Source: Gammaproteobacteria bacterium
GTDB lineage: Bacteria; Pseudomonadota; Gammaproteobacteria; Pseudomonadales; Azotimanducaceae
Direction of reading: 5' to 3'
Assembly (NCBI GenBank): GCA_003476445.1
Contig: DMUF01000013.1
Span: 1,416-25,990 of the forward strand
DNA length: 24,575 nt
Part shown: piece by piece, positions 1 through 9,704 of the stretch
Layout of the letters: each line of letters starts with the position of its first letter
Numbering within the stretch: position 1 is the stretch's first letter
Made by a program: the position numbers and the translations under genes
The notes under the pieces: generated by a model
Database searches by the model: none
What the model was told of the DNA's origin: nothing
Seen by the model: only the letters and a program-made list of their open reading frames with translations

Positions 1-2
1 CG

Positions 3-2438
3 CCGGCAGCGGCGGATGAAGGGGCCGGTCCGATTGCGCTGCTCGAGGAACTGGATGGCATTCCCATCCACCGCATCAATGTGGACACGCGCTCGCACGA
101 AGCGGTCGGCATCGTCGTGGATGGTCGTGTCGACGAAGCTGTCTGGGCGTCGCTGCCCACCTACGACAACATGCTCATTGCCGTACCCGCCGTGGGGACG
201 CCCGGTCGTTATGGGACCCGGGTGCGTTTTCTCGCGACCGAGCAGGGGCTTTATGTCAGCGCGGTCATGGAACAGCCGTCCGATACCTTCGTCATTCGGC
301 GTGCCGTGCGAGACGACTTCATCGACCGGGATTCGTTTGGTATCACCCTCGACACCTCAGGCGAGGGGAAGTTCGCCTACTGGTTCATTCTTGCCCTTGG
401 CGATTCGCAACAAGACGGCAAGGTGCTGCCGGAGCGCAACTATCAGCGCGATTGGGATGGCCCCTGGATCGGTCGTACAGCCGAGCTGCCCAATGGCTGG
501 AGCGCTGAGCTCTTCTTTCCCTGGTCGATGATGAATCTTCCGAACGTCGACGGCGGACGCACGATCGGGTTCGCGACCAGCCGCCAGGTGTCCCATGAGA
601 ACGCGCGCTATCAGTGGCCGGGGCACTCCTACTCCTCCTCACGCTTTGTCACCGCCCTGAACGAGATGCGTATCGAAGGCGTCAAGCCGCGCAAGGAGCT
701 CTCGTTCATTCCTTTTGCGGCGGGTACGCGCGATGCCTTTCACGATGACGATGAGATCCGCGTTGGCGCCGACATCACCTGGAAACCCTCCCCCGCGGTG
801 GAGCTCGCGGCCAGCGTCCTGCCCGACTTCGGCTCGGTGGAAGCGGATGACGTGGTGCTCAACCTTACGGCGCAGGAGACCTTCTTCCCCGAGAAGCGCC
901 TGTTTTTCCTTGAAGGCGCCGAGGTTTTCGAGACCAGCTCCCGCGCCAATCCAGGCAATCAGCAGCGCTTCACCACCAACGAAAACTATGCGGCGACGTC
1001 GCGCCGTGTGTTCATGAACACCTATAACCCGGCACCGATCTCGCTCTTCAATACCCGGCGTATCGGCGGTACGCCGACTCAGGTGCTGGTCGAACCCGGT
1101 ATCACGCCCGAGCGCGGCGAGTTCGCGTTGCCGACCGATCTCTACGGCGCGCTCAAGATGACCGGAACGGCGGGAAAGTTCCGCTATGGCGTGCTCGGCG
1201 CTGCAGAAGAAGACGTGCATCTGGAAGGGTATCGCGCAGACGGCAGCGAAGCGGCGATCCGTGCCGACGGACGCGACTTCGCCACCGGTCGCTTTGTCTA
1301 CGAGCACATCGGCGCCAACCGCTACTCGCTCGGTTATCTGGGCACCGCCGTGCAGGGTCCGCTCTATGACGCCTACGTCCACGGGGTCGATGGCAAGTTC
1401 ACCAGTGCGACCGGCAAGTGGATCGCAGAAGCGCTCATGATCGCCAGCGACCGTGCTGACGAGCGCGGCAACGCGGCGCTGATTGACGTGCAGTACGCAC
1501 GTGACAGTCGCATTCAGCACCGCGTCTCGTTCGACTGGTTCGACGAAGACGTCAACTTCAATGATCTGGGTTTTCTGCAGCGCAACGACTACACGGGTGG
1601 GCAGTACAATCTTATGTACGCGAATCCGAATACCACCGGCAAGCTCACCGATATCCGCGGTACGGTGATCGTCAACGGCAAGGTAAACCAGAGCGAGGGT
1701 CAGCTGGTCGACGGCGGCATCTTCTGGCGCAATTCCATGGTCTTCCCCGGGCGCAACACGCTTCGTACCGGGCTCGGATTCATGCCGGCTGCCTATGATG
1801 ATCGTGACAGCCGGGGCAACGGCGCTTACCGCACTGAAAGCCGGCGTTGGGCGGAGCTGCTGCTTGCGACCGATGCAAGCCAGCGCGCGAGCTGGTCATT
1901 CGTTCTTGGCGCGCAGCAGGAAAATCTGGGTGGCTGGACATCGCTCGTCGGAGCAGGTGTAACGTTGCGGCCGGTAGGGTCCATGGTGATCGAGCTCGAT
2001 CTCAAGTACCGCGACCGGGACGGTTGGATCGTTTATCAGGGGGGGCGCGACTTTGGACGCTACCACGCAGACGAACTGACCCCCGCGATCAAGTTCAACT
2101 GGTTCTTTGCCGCGGGGCATCAGCTGGGGCTCACCCTGCAGTGGGTTGGTGTCAAGGCGGATGGCGATGGCTACTACCGCGTGCCCGAGGGTGACGGTGA
2201 CCTGCAGCCGGTCGCCCCCCCGCGCACGAACTACGATTTCACGGCGAGTCTGCTCACCATGCAGGCGCGCTACCGCTGGGAGATCGCGCCGCTCACCGAT
2301 CTCTACCTTGTCTACAACCGCGGCAATACCCTGCCCAATCAGGTTGAAGCGGGCTTCGACGACCTGTTTGAGGAAGCAATCCAGCAGCCGATCATCGATT
2401 ACGTGGTCCTGAAGCTGCGCTGGCGCTTCAGCAACTAA
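3..2438 (+). CDS. DUF5916 / CBM9-like outer-membrane protein, 5' end cut by window
   Basis: The reading frame is open from the first bases of the window, so the N-terminus and any signal peptide lie upstream. A GTG at 81 is internal and is not a credible start. The visible part is about 811 residues. It opens with a carbohydrate-binding family 9-like beta-sandwich, whose typical start is visible as VDGRVDEAVW. A long C-terminal region follows, rich in alternating aromatic and polar strands and ending LKLRWRFSN, which is typical of the DUF5916 beta-barrel. Phrases such as FFPEKRLFFLEGAEVF and PDFGSVEADDVVLNL are hallmarks of this family. Proteins of this kind are predicted to sit in the outer membrane. 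Their substrate is unknown, although the CBM9-like domain suggests glycan or surface-polymer contact. The next gene, an RHS protein, starts 143 bases downstream on the same strand. I am confident of the family but not of the function. Confidence 0.85.
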   Translation, partial: PAAADEGAGPIALLEELDGIPIHRINVDTRSHEAVGIVVDGRVDEAVWASLPTYDNMLIAVPAVGTPGRYGTRVRFLATEQGLYVSAVMEQPSDTFVIRRAVRDDFIDRDSFGITLDTSGEGKFAYWFILALGDSQQDGKVLPERNYQRDWDGPWIGRTAELPNGWSAELFFPWSMMNLPNVDGGRTIGFATSRQVSHENARYQWPGHSYSSSRFVTALNEMRIEGVKPRKELSFIPFAAGTRDAFHDDDEIRVGADITWKPSPAVELAASVLPDFGSVEADDVVLNLTAQETFFPEKRLFFLEGAEVFETSSRANPGNQQRFTTNENYAATSRRVFMNTYNPAPISLFNTRRIGGTPTQVLVEPGITPERGEFALPTDLYGALKMTGTAGKFRYGVLGAAEEDVHLEGYRADGSEAAIRADGRDFATGRFVYEHIGANRYSLGYLGTAVQGPLYDAYVHGVDGKFTSATGKWIAEALMIASDRADERGNAALIDVQYARDSRIQHRVSFDWFDEDVNFNDLGFLQRNDYTGGQYNLMYANPNTTGKLTDIRGTVIVNGKVNQSEGQLVDGGIFWRNSMVFPGRNTLRTGLGFMPAAYDDRDSRGNGAYRTESRRWAELLLATDASQRASWSFVLGAQQENLGGWTSLVGAGVTLRPVGSMVIELDLKYRDRDGWIVYQGGRDFGRYHADELTPAIKFNWFFAAGHQLGLTLQWVGVKADGDGYYRVPEGDGDLQPVAPPRTNYDFTASLLTMQARYRWEIAPLTDLYLVYNRGNTLPNQVEAGFDDLFEEAIQQPIIDYVVLKLRWRFSN

Positions 2439-2581
2439 CCGCCTCGGGCGTCTCTCCCACAACTCGCGTGGTGTTCCTCCCGGAGCCTGCTGCGCCGTTC
2501 TCCGCTGCGCGCGGCTGCCCCCCCTATTGAAGATGTCCCCCTGGCCGCAGATCGCGGCGCTGGAACAAGGCGGGGGCGTTC

Positions 2582-5500
2582 ATGGTGTTTCGAACCTCAA
2601 CCATCGGGTGGCTGTTGATCGCATTGTTATACATGCTATCCGGGCCGTCTGCGCACGCGCTGCAGTCAGCAGCTGGTTCAACGACAACTGAGGCGGTGGG
2701 TACGTCGCCGCACGAAATTTCCGTCAGCTCCCGCGGCGCTGCGCGGATCTCCATCCCGCTGCGCGCGCCGCTTGTAGACGGTGGAATCGCGCTTCCGCTG
2801 AGCCTTGAATACGATGCTGCGCGGGGCGGCGACCAAGGCCGATATGGTCTTGATGACGTGTCGACCTACGGCTGGTATCTGAACGGGCTCTCGGCCATCC
2901 ACCGCTGCAGTGTCGGCGAATCGGCGCCAGCCGCGGCGATGAAGGGCCAGTCCGCGAGCACGTCGGGAGATGGCCTCTGCCTCGATGGGGAACGGCTGAT
3001 CCTTATTGCCGGCGCCCCTGCTGCGGCCACAGCCGAGTATCGCCCGGAACGTGATCCAGATACTCGTGTGCGCGCGCGACGCGGTGCAGACGGTGAACTC
3101 TGGTTCGAGGTGGGTACGGGTGACGGCAGCGTTCGGGCCTATGGGGTGACCGCCGGTGCACGTGTGCGCGGACCTGTTCGATCGAGTTGGGGGCAGGGTC
3201 AAGTCACGGCTGGCCCGGTGTTGGTCTGGGGGCTTGAGCGGGTCGCCTTGGTGAACGCGACAGAGGTTCGCGTTGCATGGCAGGGGGGCGCAGATGGCCG
3301 GCTCTTTGCACCGCGCAGGATTACCCAGGGCGAATATGACATCGTCCTCCACTATTCCCGACCATTGGAGGCGGGCAAAGACAACGCGCGGCAGGGCGCG
3401 CCCAGGGCGTTGCTCGAGTCCGTTGCGCTCGCCGCGGGCTCGCGCCCGGTTCGCACCTATCGCCTTGAACATCGCCGCGATGATGCCGGGCGCGAACGTC
3501 TCGTCAGCCTCCACGAATGCGGCTTCGACCGCGAGGGTCAACAGCGCAGCTGTCTGCCGCCGTTGCGTTTTTCCTGGACAGGAATCGAAGCAGATGCGCC
3601 ACATTATCCCGTGGTGCTTGAGCAGTTGGCCGATGGGCTGGGGGCCGTAAACCGGTTTGGCTGGTGGGGCTCCAACGAGCACGGTTCAGATGACGCTGGC
3701 GATATGCCGACCGATGTGGCGTCGAGCCCGTACGGAGCCCTGACGCCAATTCCGGATGCCCGGCTGACCCGCGGGCCGCTTGTCAGGGAGCACACGCTGG
3801 AGCCTGGCACGGCATTGGAACGGCGCTGGCGCTATGACTATCGCGCTCGGGCACTCACGAGTACGCGCGGTCGCGGCTATCTAGGCGTGCCGGAAACGAG
3901 AGTGACCGACAGCGGTCGCGGCACCACCACCTACATTCAGTACCGTCTGGATTGGCCGTTTGCGGGTTCCATGGCGCAACGTCGGGTCTACATGGGTGCC
4001 CCGGCGGATTCCCGCCAGGAAATCGAGCGCGAGGAACATCGCTTCGAAACGGAAGAGGGGCAGGGCGCGGTGCGGCGGCCGTTCGTGGCGACGCAGGCAC
4101 GCTGGCAGCTTGAGAGCGGTCGGCTTGTCGGTGTCGACCTCCTCCACCAATTTCCATGCCGCGCCAGACTCGATGAACCTGTGTGTCAGGAACAGGGTGC
4201 AGCCGATAACGTCTGGCTCTCTATCGCCGAAAGCGGCGTTCAGCTTGCAGACGGGGTCGCGGCCACGGCCATATGGGGCGACGTGCCGCGGCGGCGCATT
4301 GCCGCAGGTGCGCTACGTGAGCGGCGTACTGAACGTCTCGTGCGAGAGCATGTTGTCGACCCCTGGGTTCGTGGCCGCGTGGTCGCACGCTCTGTTACCT
4401 GGGAAGCGCCGGGAGCGCCATCGCGTACACAGTCGGAGGCGTATACCCATCGGCCGGGCACCCGCGAGGTCGCTCGATTCGTGCAATTCCCCGGCGACCC
4501 CGAGCTCGAACGCGTCATCGAGCGCGAGTTTGCTGTGAACGATCCGCTGCCCCTGAGCGAAACCCTCCGTGGGGCAGGGGCAGAGCCTCGTCGATGGCAG
4601 CGCGTATCACAGGGTGATGCCATGGGTGAGGGGGAAACGCTCATCAATCCGCTGGGACAGCTCACAGAGCGTTGGCACGATCCGCGATTTGGCACGCTCT
4701 GGCGCGCGTCTGAAGACGGTTCACGTGACCACAGGTTTGAACGCGATCCCTTCGGTCGTCTGGTTCGCGAAATTCGTCCGGATCAGGTGACCATCGAATA
4801 CGGCTATGTGTCCTGCAGGGTTACGGATTGCCTGATGCCAGGCGATGGGCGCGCCGCCTTCAGCGTTACCCAACGGGAGCACGTGGCGGGTGTGAAGCGC
4901 GGGCCTGATCAAATCCGAGTCTATGACCGATTGGGGCGCTTGTTGCTCCAGTCGCGGGAGACTCTCGGTTCACCCGGCATTCGCAGCCATGAGCGCTATA
5001 GCTACGATGCGGCCGGGCGGGTAGTGGGCGTTACGCGCGCCCTGTCGGATTCAGCACCGCCCGCATGCCGGGGGCCTGGGTCCGGCTGCGAGTGGCGTGA
5101 GTTCGACGCGCGCGACCGAATGGTGCGGGAATCGTATCCGGATGGCGGCCAGGTGCGTTTGACCTATGGTGCGAACGAGGGTCTTCGCACGGTGGTTCGC
5201 ACTGAAACCCTGATGGCCGCGGGCGAAAGCAATGGCATGCGGCAGCAGCACATGGCGCTCGACCTCGCGGGTCGCCTGCGGGAAAGCCGTACCGAGAATG
5301 GTGCCGACGCTGCGGCTGTAAGCCGGTATCGCTACGACGCGGCGGGAAACCTTGCGAGTGTCGAGGTGAACGGCACACGGGTCGCCACCGTCGGCTGGGA
5401 CCGTGCCGGCTCGAAGGTTCGGCTTGATGATGCGAGTGCAGGCACGACGCTTTGGCAGCGCAACGGTCTGGGTGAGGTGGTTGGCGTGATCGAATCCGGC

Positions 5501-7621
5501 GGACGCACCACGCGATTCGAGCGTGATGCGTTGGGTCGTGTGATTGCTCGTCACCGGCAGGATGGTGCATCGGACAGGTGGCAGTGGGACCCCGATCATG
5601 CCCGGGGCGCGCTCGCCGCGCGCAGCGCTCCCGGGTTTAACGAAATCTATCGTCATGATGCTGACGGTCGGCTCGTCAGCGTCGAGACCGAACTGGCTGC
5701 ACCGGGTCAGATTGCCGGTACCTACCAGCGATCACTTGCCTACGATACGGCAGGGCGGCTGGTTGGCCAGCGTTTTCCCAACGGCGTCGAGCTTGCCTAT
5801 CGTCACAGCGAGACCGGTCTGGTCGATGCCGTGGAGATGAATGGGTCAACACTGCATGCCTGGCATACGCTCGACGCGGCGGGTCGCCCCACCCGTGAAT
5901 CGCTGCAGGGCGGCGCGCTGTGGACGTCCAGATCCTATGACCACGCCGGCGGCCCGCTCACACGTATTGAGTCGCGTTCTGCGGCGAACGATCGGGTGCT
6001 CCAGGATCACAGTTATCTGTGGCAGAGCAACGGCCAGCTTGCGCAGCGCCTTAACGGCATGGGCACGGCGTCTGCGACAGACGACCGCTCTGAGCGCCTG
6101 CGCTACGATTCGCAGAATCGTCTGGTTTCCCTGTCAGAGAGTCTGCGTGCCCTGAGTCTAAGTTATGACCGCGCGGGCAATCTGGTCACGCTGCGCAGCG
6201 CGCGTGCGACCGCAGGCAGTGCTGACGAGTTTCGTTTCCCCGATCCGGCGGCCCCGTTTCAGCTGCAGAGCGCGCGGCTCGACGGCGTTGCGCTGGCATA
6301 CAGGTACGACTCGTCGGGTCGGGTGGTTCGACGCGCGGGTGCCGATGGCGTAACCACGACGGTGCTGCACGATGCCCTCGGTCGCGTGAGCGAGATCACG
6401 CTGGGTGCCGAAGGCGCGCTACCGCGTGCGCAGGACGCATTTCAGTACGATCCGGACGGCAGACGTCTTGTGACGCGAGAAAGCTGGCGCAACGGCGATA
6501 CGAGTGCCCGGCGCCTGACCCTCGAACTGGGTGGAGATTACGAACGCGTAGAGCTTGCGACCGCAGGGCGCTATGACCGTGTCGAGCGTATCAGCGCAAC
6601 GCCGGCGCTGCGCATCGTGCGTCGGCGTGTCGCTGAAACTGGGCAATGGGAACGAGTCGTGGAGTATGTACACCGGGATCACCTGGGTTCAGTCGAGCTC
6701 ATCACCGACGGTGCAGGACGCGTGCTCGAACGGTTTGCCTATGACCCCTTTGGCGCGCGGCGCCATTCCGACACGGGCGAGCGTCTGCAGGGTGGTGCTC
6801 TTGCCGAGCTCCTGGACCGGCAGGATACGAGCGGCAGTCAAGGCTTTACCGATCACCGCCACCTGGATCGCACCGGCTTCATTCACATGCAGGGGCGGGT
6901 ATTCGATCCCCGCGCGGGGCGTTTTCTCTCACCGGACCCGCTGTTGCAGAACCCGGCAGACGCGCAGTCATTCAATCGCTACGCCTACGTGGGTTACGAC
7001 GCGCTAAGCCTTGTTGATCCCTCGGGCATGTGCGGTCGCGAGGTCGGTTATCAGCTCACGCCGTGCGAGGCGGGGCTGGAACAACTGCGCGTGGTCGCCT
7101 CTCGTCTGCCGGGCGCAGGGCTGCCATTTGCCTTCGGATCTTTATCCTATGCCGGCGCTGCGCCCTGGATGTCGCTACCCGGCGGACTGCCGACGGTAGG
7201 AGGGCTGGGTTTGCCGAACCTCTCGGGCATCGTTCCGCAAGTGCTTGCCCAGCTCAATGCCGCCGGGTTGCGAAGTGCCGGTGCGGCGGTCTGTCTCGGT
7301 TCGGTACTGGGTGGCTGCGGCGCGCTCTCCGTCGACACGCGCAGCGGTGCCGTCTACGGCATGCTCTTGCTCGGGGTGGTGCCCGGCGCCGGGCTGTCCA
7401 TCGGCGCGGAGCGCGTGTTGTGGCAAAGCCCGACACAACAGGCGGGCGGTTTCGGAACGGCCTTGTTTGTTTCCGGTGGTGTTGCGGGTCTGGGCGGTTC
7501 GCTTGCGCTCGCGCAAGGCACCAATGGTGTCAATCTCACAGGCACCGTGGGCTATGGCTTTGGTTTTGGTGGCGGCGCCGGGTTCTACTATGCCCTGCCG
7601 CTTGGCGTATTGGGCTACTGA
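2582..7621 (+). CDS. Secreted RHS/YD-repeat protein with variable glycine-rich C-terminus
   Basis: This is a 1679-residue protein. Residues 1-26 look like a Sec signal peptide (hydrophobic core WLLIALLYMLSG, cleavage after SAHA). Residues about 40-600 resemble the SpvB/TcdB-type N-terminal part of Tc-toxin-like RHS proteins, with a CLPPLRFSW-type segment. From about residue 715 to 1300 there are many YD repeats, for example YDRLGRLLL, YDAAGRVVG, YDRAGNLVT and YDPDGRRLV. The RHS-repeat-associated core starts at about residue 1362 (YVHRDHLGS), includes GRVFDPRAGRFLSPDPL, and ends at VDPSGM near 1483. The last 195 residues are unlike the core: rich in Gly, Ala and Leu, hydrophobic, and ending GFYYALPLGVLGY. 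In this family the repeats build a hollow shell and the segment after the core is the variable payload. I see no VgrG, PAAR or Tc A-subunit gene nearby. The ribosome site before ATG 2582 (AAGGCGGGGG) is weak. Confidence 0.9.
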   Translation: MVFRTSTIGWLLIALLYMLSGPSAHALQSAAGSTTTEAVGTSPHEISVSSRGAARISIPLRAPLVDGGIALPLSLEYDAARGGDQGRYGLDDVSTYGWYLNGLSAIHRCSVGESAPAAAMKGQSASTSGDGLCLDGERLILIAGAPAAATAEYRPERDPDTRVRARRGADGELWFEVGTGDGSVRAYGVTAGARVRGPVRSSWGQGQVTAGPVLVWGLERVALVNATEVRVAWQGGADGRLFAPRRITQGEYDIVLHYSRPLEAGKDNARQGAPRALLESVALAAGSRPVRTYRLEHRRDDAGRERLVSLHECGFDREGQQRSCLPPLRFSWTGIEADAPHYPVVLEQLADGLGAVNRFGWWGSNEHGSDDAGDMPTDVASSPYGALTPIPDARLTRGPLVREHTLEPGTALERRWRYDYRARALTSTRGRGYLGVPETRVTDSGRGTTTYIQYRLDWPFAGSMAQRRVYMGAPADSRQEIEREEHRFETEEGQGAVRRPFVATQARWQLESGRLVGVDLLHQFPCRARLDEPVCQEQGAADNVWLSIAESGVQLADGVAATAIWGDVPRRRIAAGALRERRTERLVREHVVDPWVRGRVVARSVTWEAPGAPSRTQSEAYTHRPGTREVARFVQFPGDPELERVIEREFAVNDPLPLSETLRGAGAEPRRWQRVSQGDAMGEGETLINPLGQLTERWHDPRFGTLWRASEDGSRDHRFERDPFGRLVREIRPDQVTIEYGYVSCRVTDCLMPGDGRAAFSVTQREHVAGVKRGPDQIRVYDRLGRLLLQSRETLGSPGIRSHERYSYDAAGRVVGVTRALSDSAPPACRGPGSGCEWREFDARDRMVRESYPDGGQVRLTYGANEGLRTVVRTETLMAAGESNGMRQQHMALDLAGRLRESRTENGADAAAVSRYRYDAAGNLASVEVNGTRVATVGWDRAGSKVRLDDASAGTTLWQRNGLGEVVGVIESGGRTTRFERDALGRVIARHRQDGASDRWQWDPDHARGALAARSAPGFNEIYRHDADGRLVSVETELAAPGQIAGTYQRSLAYDTAGRLVGQRFPNGVELAYRHSETGLVDAVEMNGSTLHAWHTLDAAGRPTRESLQGGALWTSRSYDHAGGPLTRIESRSAANDRVLQDHSYLWQSNGQLAQRLNGMGTASATDDRSERLRYDSQNRLVSLSESLRALSLSYDRAGNLVTLRSARATAGSADEFRFPDPAAPFQLQSARLDGVALAYRYDSSGRVVRRAGADGVTTTVLHDALGRVSEITLGAEGALPRAQDAFQYDPDGRRLVTRESWRNGDTSARRLTLELGGDYERVELATAGRYDRVERISATPALRIVRRRVAETGQWERVVEYVHRDHLGSVELITDGAGRVLERFAYDPFGARRHSDTGERLQGGALAELLDRQDTSGSQGFTDHRHLDRTGFIHMQGRVFDPRAGRFLSPDPLLQNPADAQSFNRYAYVGYDALSLVDPSGMCGREVGYQLTPCEAGLEQLRVVASRLPGAGLPFAFGSLSYAGAAPWMSLPGGLPTVGGLGLPNLSGIVPQVLAQLNAAGLRSAGAAVCLGSVLGGCGALSVDTRSGAVYGMLLLGVVPGAGLSIGAERVLWQSPTQQAGGFGTALFVSGGVAGLGGSLALAQGTNGVNLTGTVGYGFGFGGGAGFYYALPLGVLGY

Positions 7622-7630
7622 GGAGGTCAG

Positions 7631-7936
7631 GTGACTACAGCGTTATCCGTCTCGCTGCCCTTTCAATGTGCGTTGCTGCTCGTGGCGGCGGTCCTCTACA
7701 GCTGGATCATCCAGCGCCTGCGCCACCGTGCACCCCTGGTGTTAGAGCAGGTCGATCCCCGTGGTTACCGCGGGCTCAATGCGAGCAGCCAGTGGCGATT
7801 CACCCTCTGGCTTCTGCGAGGCGGCTTTCGCGCGGTGGACGACGGGCCCTTGCGCTGGGGCTGCCGCGCATTTCTCGTCGTCTTCCTCATGTTTACGCTG
7901 GGCTGGGTCGTGCCGCTCTTCACGGCGGGGGGGTGA
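7631..7936 (+). CDS. Small two-helix membrane protein, possible immunity partner of the RHS protein
   Basis: This is a 101-residue protein with a GTG start. A strong ribosome site, AGGAGGT at 7621-7627, begins on the last base of the RHS stop codon, and only 9 bases separate the two genes, so they should be co-translated. Two membrane helices are visible, at about residues 9-28 and 77-97. They flank a basic, soluble middle section (QRLRHRAP to DDGPLRWGCR), giving a hairpin whose loop should be cytoplasmic. I do not recognise the family for certain. The size, topology and the pattern before helix 2 recall UspB-type small membrane proteins. The position directly behind a variable RHS C-terminus fits an immunity protein against a membrane-acting toxin. 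Both readings are inference. Confidence 0.75.
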   Translation: MTTALSVSLPFQCALLLVAAVLYSWIIQRLRHRAPLVLEQVDPRGYRGLNASSQWRFTLWLLRGGFRAVDDGPLRWGCRAFLVVFLMFTLGWVVPLFTAGG

Positions 7937-7943
7937 GCGCGGC

Positions 7944-7949
7944 TAGAAT
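7944..7949 (+). promoter_or_regulatory. Possible -10 box for the amidohydrolase gene
   Basis: TAGAAT lies 38 bases before the ATG at 7987, just after the stop codon of the small membrane protein. A poor -35-like TTCACG is found 19 bases upstream. This would let the amidohydrolase be transcribed apart from the RHS pair. The call rests on the -10 match alone. Confidence 0.3.
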
Positions 7950-7986
7950 CGCGTGTCATTCAACCGCAACGCAGACAGGAACACTC

Positions 7987-9681
7987 ATGCAGCACGATAT
8001 CGTCATTCGCAACGGGCTGGTGGTGGACGGCACCGGCGCGCCCGGGCGCATCGCTCATGTGGCCATCGATGGAGACCGCATCACCGCTGTCGGTGCCGAT
8101 GTGGGCAAAGGCCGCCGCGAAATCGCTGCGGAGGGTCGTATCGTCACGCCGGGTTTTGTCGACATCCACTCGCATCTCGATGCGCAGATCGCATGGGATC
8201 CAGTGCTCACCCCCTCGTGCTGGCATGGCGTGACCTCCGTGGTGATCGGCAACTGCGGCGTCACGTTCGCGCCTTGCAAACCGAATGATCGGCAGTTCCT
8301 CGCCGAAATGATGGAGTCGGTCGAAGACATCCCGGCACACAGCATCATGAACGGGCTGCCGTGGGACTGGGTCACCTACGGAGAATATCTGGGGTCGCTC
8401 GATCGCATGCCCAAGGGCATCAACGTCGGTGGCATGGTGGGGCATTGCGCTGTGCGTTACTACGTGATGGGTGATCGATCCGCCGACCAGGTGGATGCAA
8501 CCCCCGAAGAGATCGCGAGCATGTGCGAATTGGTCGAAGAAGCCATTCGCGCCGGCGCGTTGGGTTTTTCCACGTCGCGCACCCGTCTTCATAAGGTTCC
8601 CGATGGGCGTCATGTCCCGGGCACCTGGGCTGCTACCGAAGAAATGCTGGCTATTGGCCATGTACTCGGTCGCCTCGGGCGCGGTGTGTTCGAGTCTGCG
8701 CCGCGGTTCGAGGGCGACACCGAGCACTACGACAAGAGCCGCGCAGAGGTGGCGTGGATGTCAGAGCTCAGCCGGGTAACGGGTCGCCCGGTCACCTTCG
8801 GTATCTCGCAGGCAGACGCCCGACCGGACCTGTATCGGCGCGTCATCGAGTTTGCTGAGGCGGGCAATGCGCAGGGCGGCAACGTGCGCCCCCAAACCAC
8901 CGTGCGTGGCATTGGTCTGCTGGTCGGCCTTTCCTGCGGTCGCACACCTTGGGACAACCTGCCGGGTTGGAAGTCGCTCCGCCCGCTATCTCTGTCCGAG
9001 AAACTCGCGGCGCTCGCTGATCCTGCGCGGCGCCAGGCCCTGGTGGCCGAGGCAGACGCGGCGTCTTCGTGGGTCGCGCTGGACAAGCTGTACATTCTCG
9101 ATCGGGCGGATGCCGCGTATTACCCGCGCTCGGAGAACAGCCTGGCAGGTATCGCGGCTGCGCGTGGACAGTCGCCGGCTGCTGTGTTCTGCGAACTCAG
9201 CCTTGCGGACGGCGGAGCCACATTGTTCACGCATGCGTTTCTGAACCAGCGCCCTGAGGCGGTGGAAGAAATGATCGGCAACGGCACGGTGGTGCTGGGC
9301 CTTGCGGATGCCGGGGCGCACGTGGGTCAGATCATGGATGCCAGTCAGCCGACCTTCTTCCTGCGCGATTGGGTGCGGGATCGAAAGCTGCTTTCGCTCG
9401 AGGAAGCGGTGCGCCGACTGACCTCAGATACGGCGCAGCTCTTTGGTCTGCGCGATCGCGGCGTACTTCGGGCTGGCGCGGTCGCAGACGTCAATGTGAT
9501 CGATCTCGCCGGGCTGCGCCTGCCGGCACCCGAGTATGTGCGTGATTTCCCGGGCGGTGCAGGGCGGTTCGTGCAGCGCAGCGCGGGCTACGACTGCACG
9601 CTTGTGAACGGGCAGATCTTCATGGAGCGTGGCGAGCACACGGGTGCTTTCGCAGGGCGGGTGTTGCGCACGTCTGACTGA
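7987..9681 (+). CDS. D-aminoacylase-type amidohydrolase (N-acyl-D-amino-acid deacylase family)
   Basis: This 564-residue protein belongs to the metal-dependent amidohydrolase superfamily, D-aminoacylase branch, whose members hydrolyse N-acyl-D-amino acids or related amides. ATG 7987 is preceded by AGGA at 7977-7980. The frame stays open upstream only because it runs under the RHS gene. The N-terminal composite sandwich (IRNGLVVDGTG) is followed by the metal motif HSHLD (His61, His63), a cysteine in NCGVTFAP (Cys90, matching the metal-ligand cysteine of D-aminoacylases) and a late metal Asp441 in GLADAGAH. GALGFSTSRT is also typical. Where classical D-aminoacylases have two further metal-binding histidines, this protein reads TFGISQAD and VRPQTTVRGIG, so the second metal site looks changed. 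No signal peptide is visible. The substrate cannot be named from sequence. Confidence 0.85.
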   Translation: MQHDIVIRNGLVVDGTGAPGRIAHVAIDGDRITAVGADVGKGRREIAAEGRIVTPGFVDIHSHLDAQIAWDPVLTPSCWHGVTSVVIGNCGVTFAPCKPNDRQFLAEMMESVEDIPAHSIMNGLPWDWVTYGEYLGSLDRMPKGINVGGMVGHCAVRYYVMGDRSADQVDATPEEIASMCELVEEAIRAGALGFSTSRTRLHKVPDGRHVPGTWAATEEMLAIGHVLGRLGRGVFESAPRFEGDTEHYDKSRAEVAWMSELSRVTGRPVTFGISQADARPDLYRRVIEFAEAGNAQGGNVRPQTTVRGIGLLVGLSCGRTPWDNLPGWKSLRPLSLSEKLAALADPARRQALVAEADAASSWVALDKLYILDRADAAYYPRSENSLAGIAAARGQSPAAVFCELSLADGGATLFTHAFLNQRPEAVEEMIGNGTVVLGLADAGAHVGQIMDASQPTFFLRDWVRDRKLLSLEEAVRRLTSDTAQLFGLRDRGVLRAGAVADVNVIDLAGLRLPAPEYVRDFPGGAGRFVQRSAGYDCTLVNGQIFMERGEHTGAFAGRVLRTSD

Positions 9682-9704
9682 TCCCGGCGCCCAGACCCCG
9701 ACGC

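Noticed and set aside
639..1520. 293-codon open frame on the minus strand
   Set aside because: It is antisense to the DUF5916 gene and is explained by GC-rich codon bias, with no recognisable motif.
2544..2558. GCCGC-N5-GCGGC inverted repeat between the DUF5916 and RHS genes, considered as a terminator
   Set aside because: It has only a 5-bp stem, no T-tract, and lies too close to the RHS start. Such repeats are expected by chance at this GC content.
7030..7986. Upstream in-frame extension of the amidohydrolase reading frame
   Set aside because: It runs under the RHS and small membrane genes in another frame with Arg-rich, low-quality sequence. The family N-terminus and a ribosome site are at ATG 7987.
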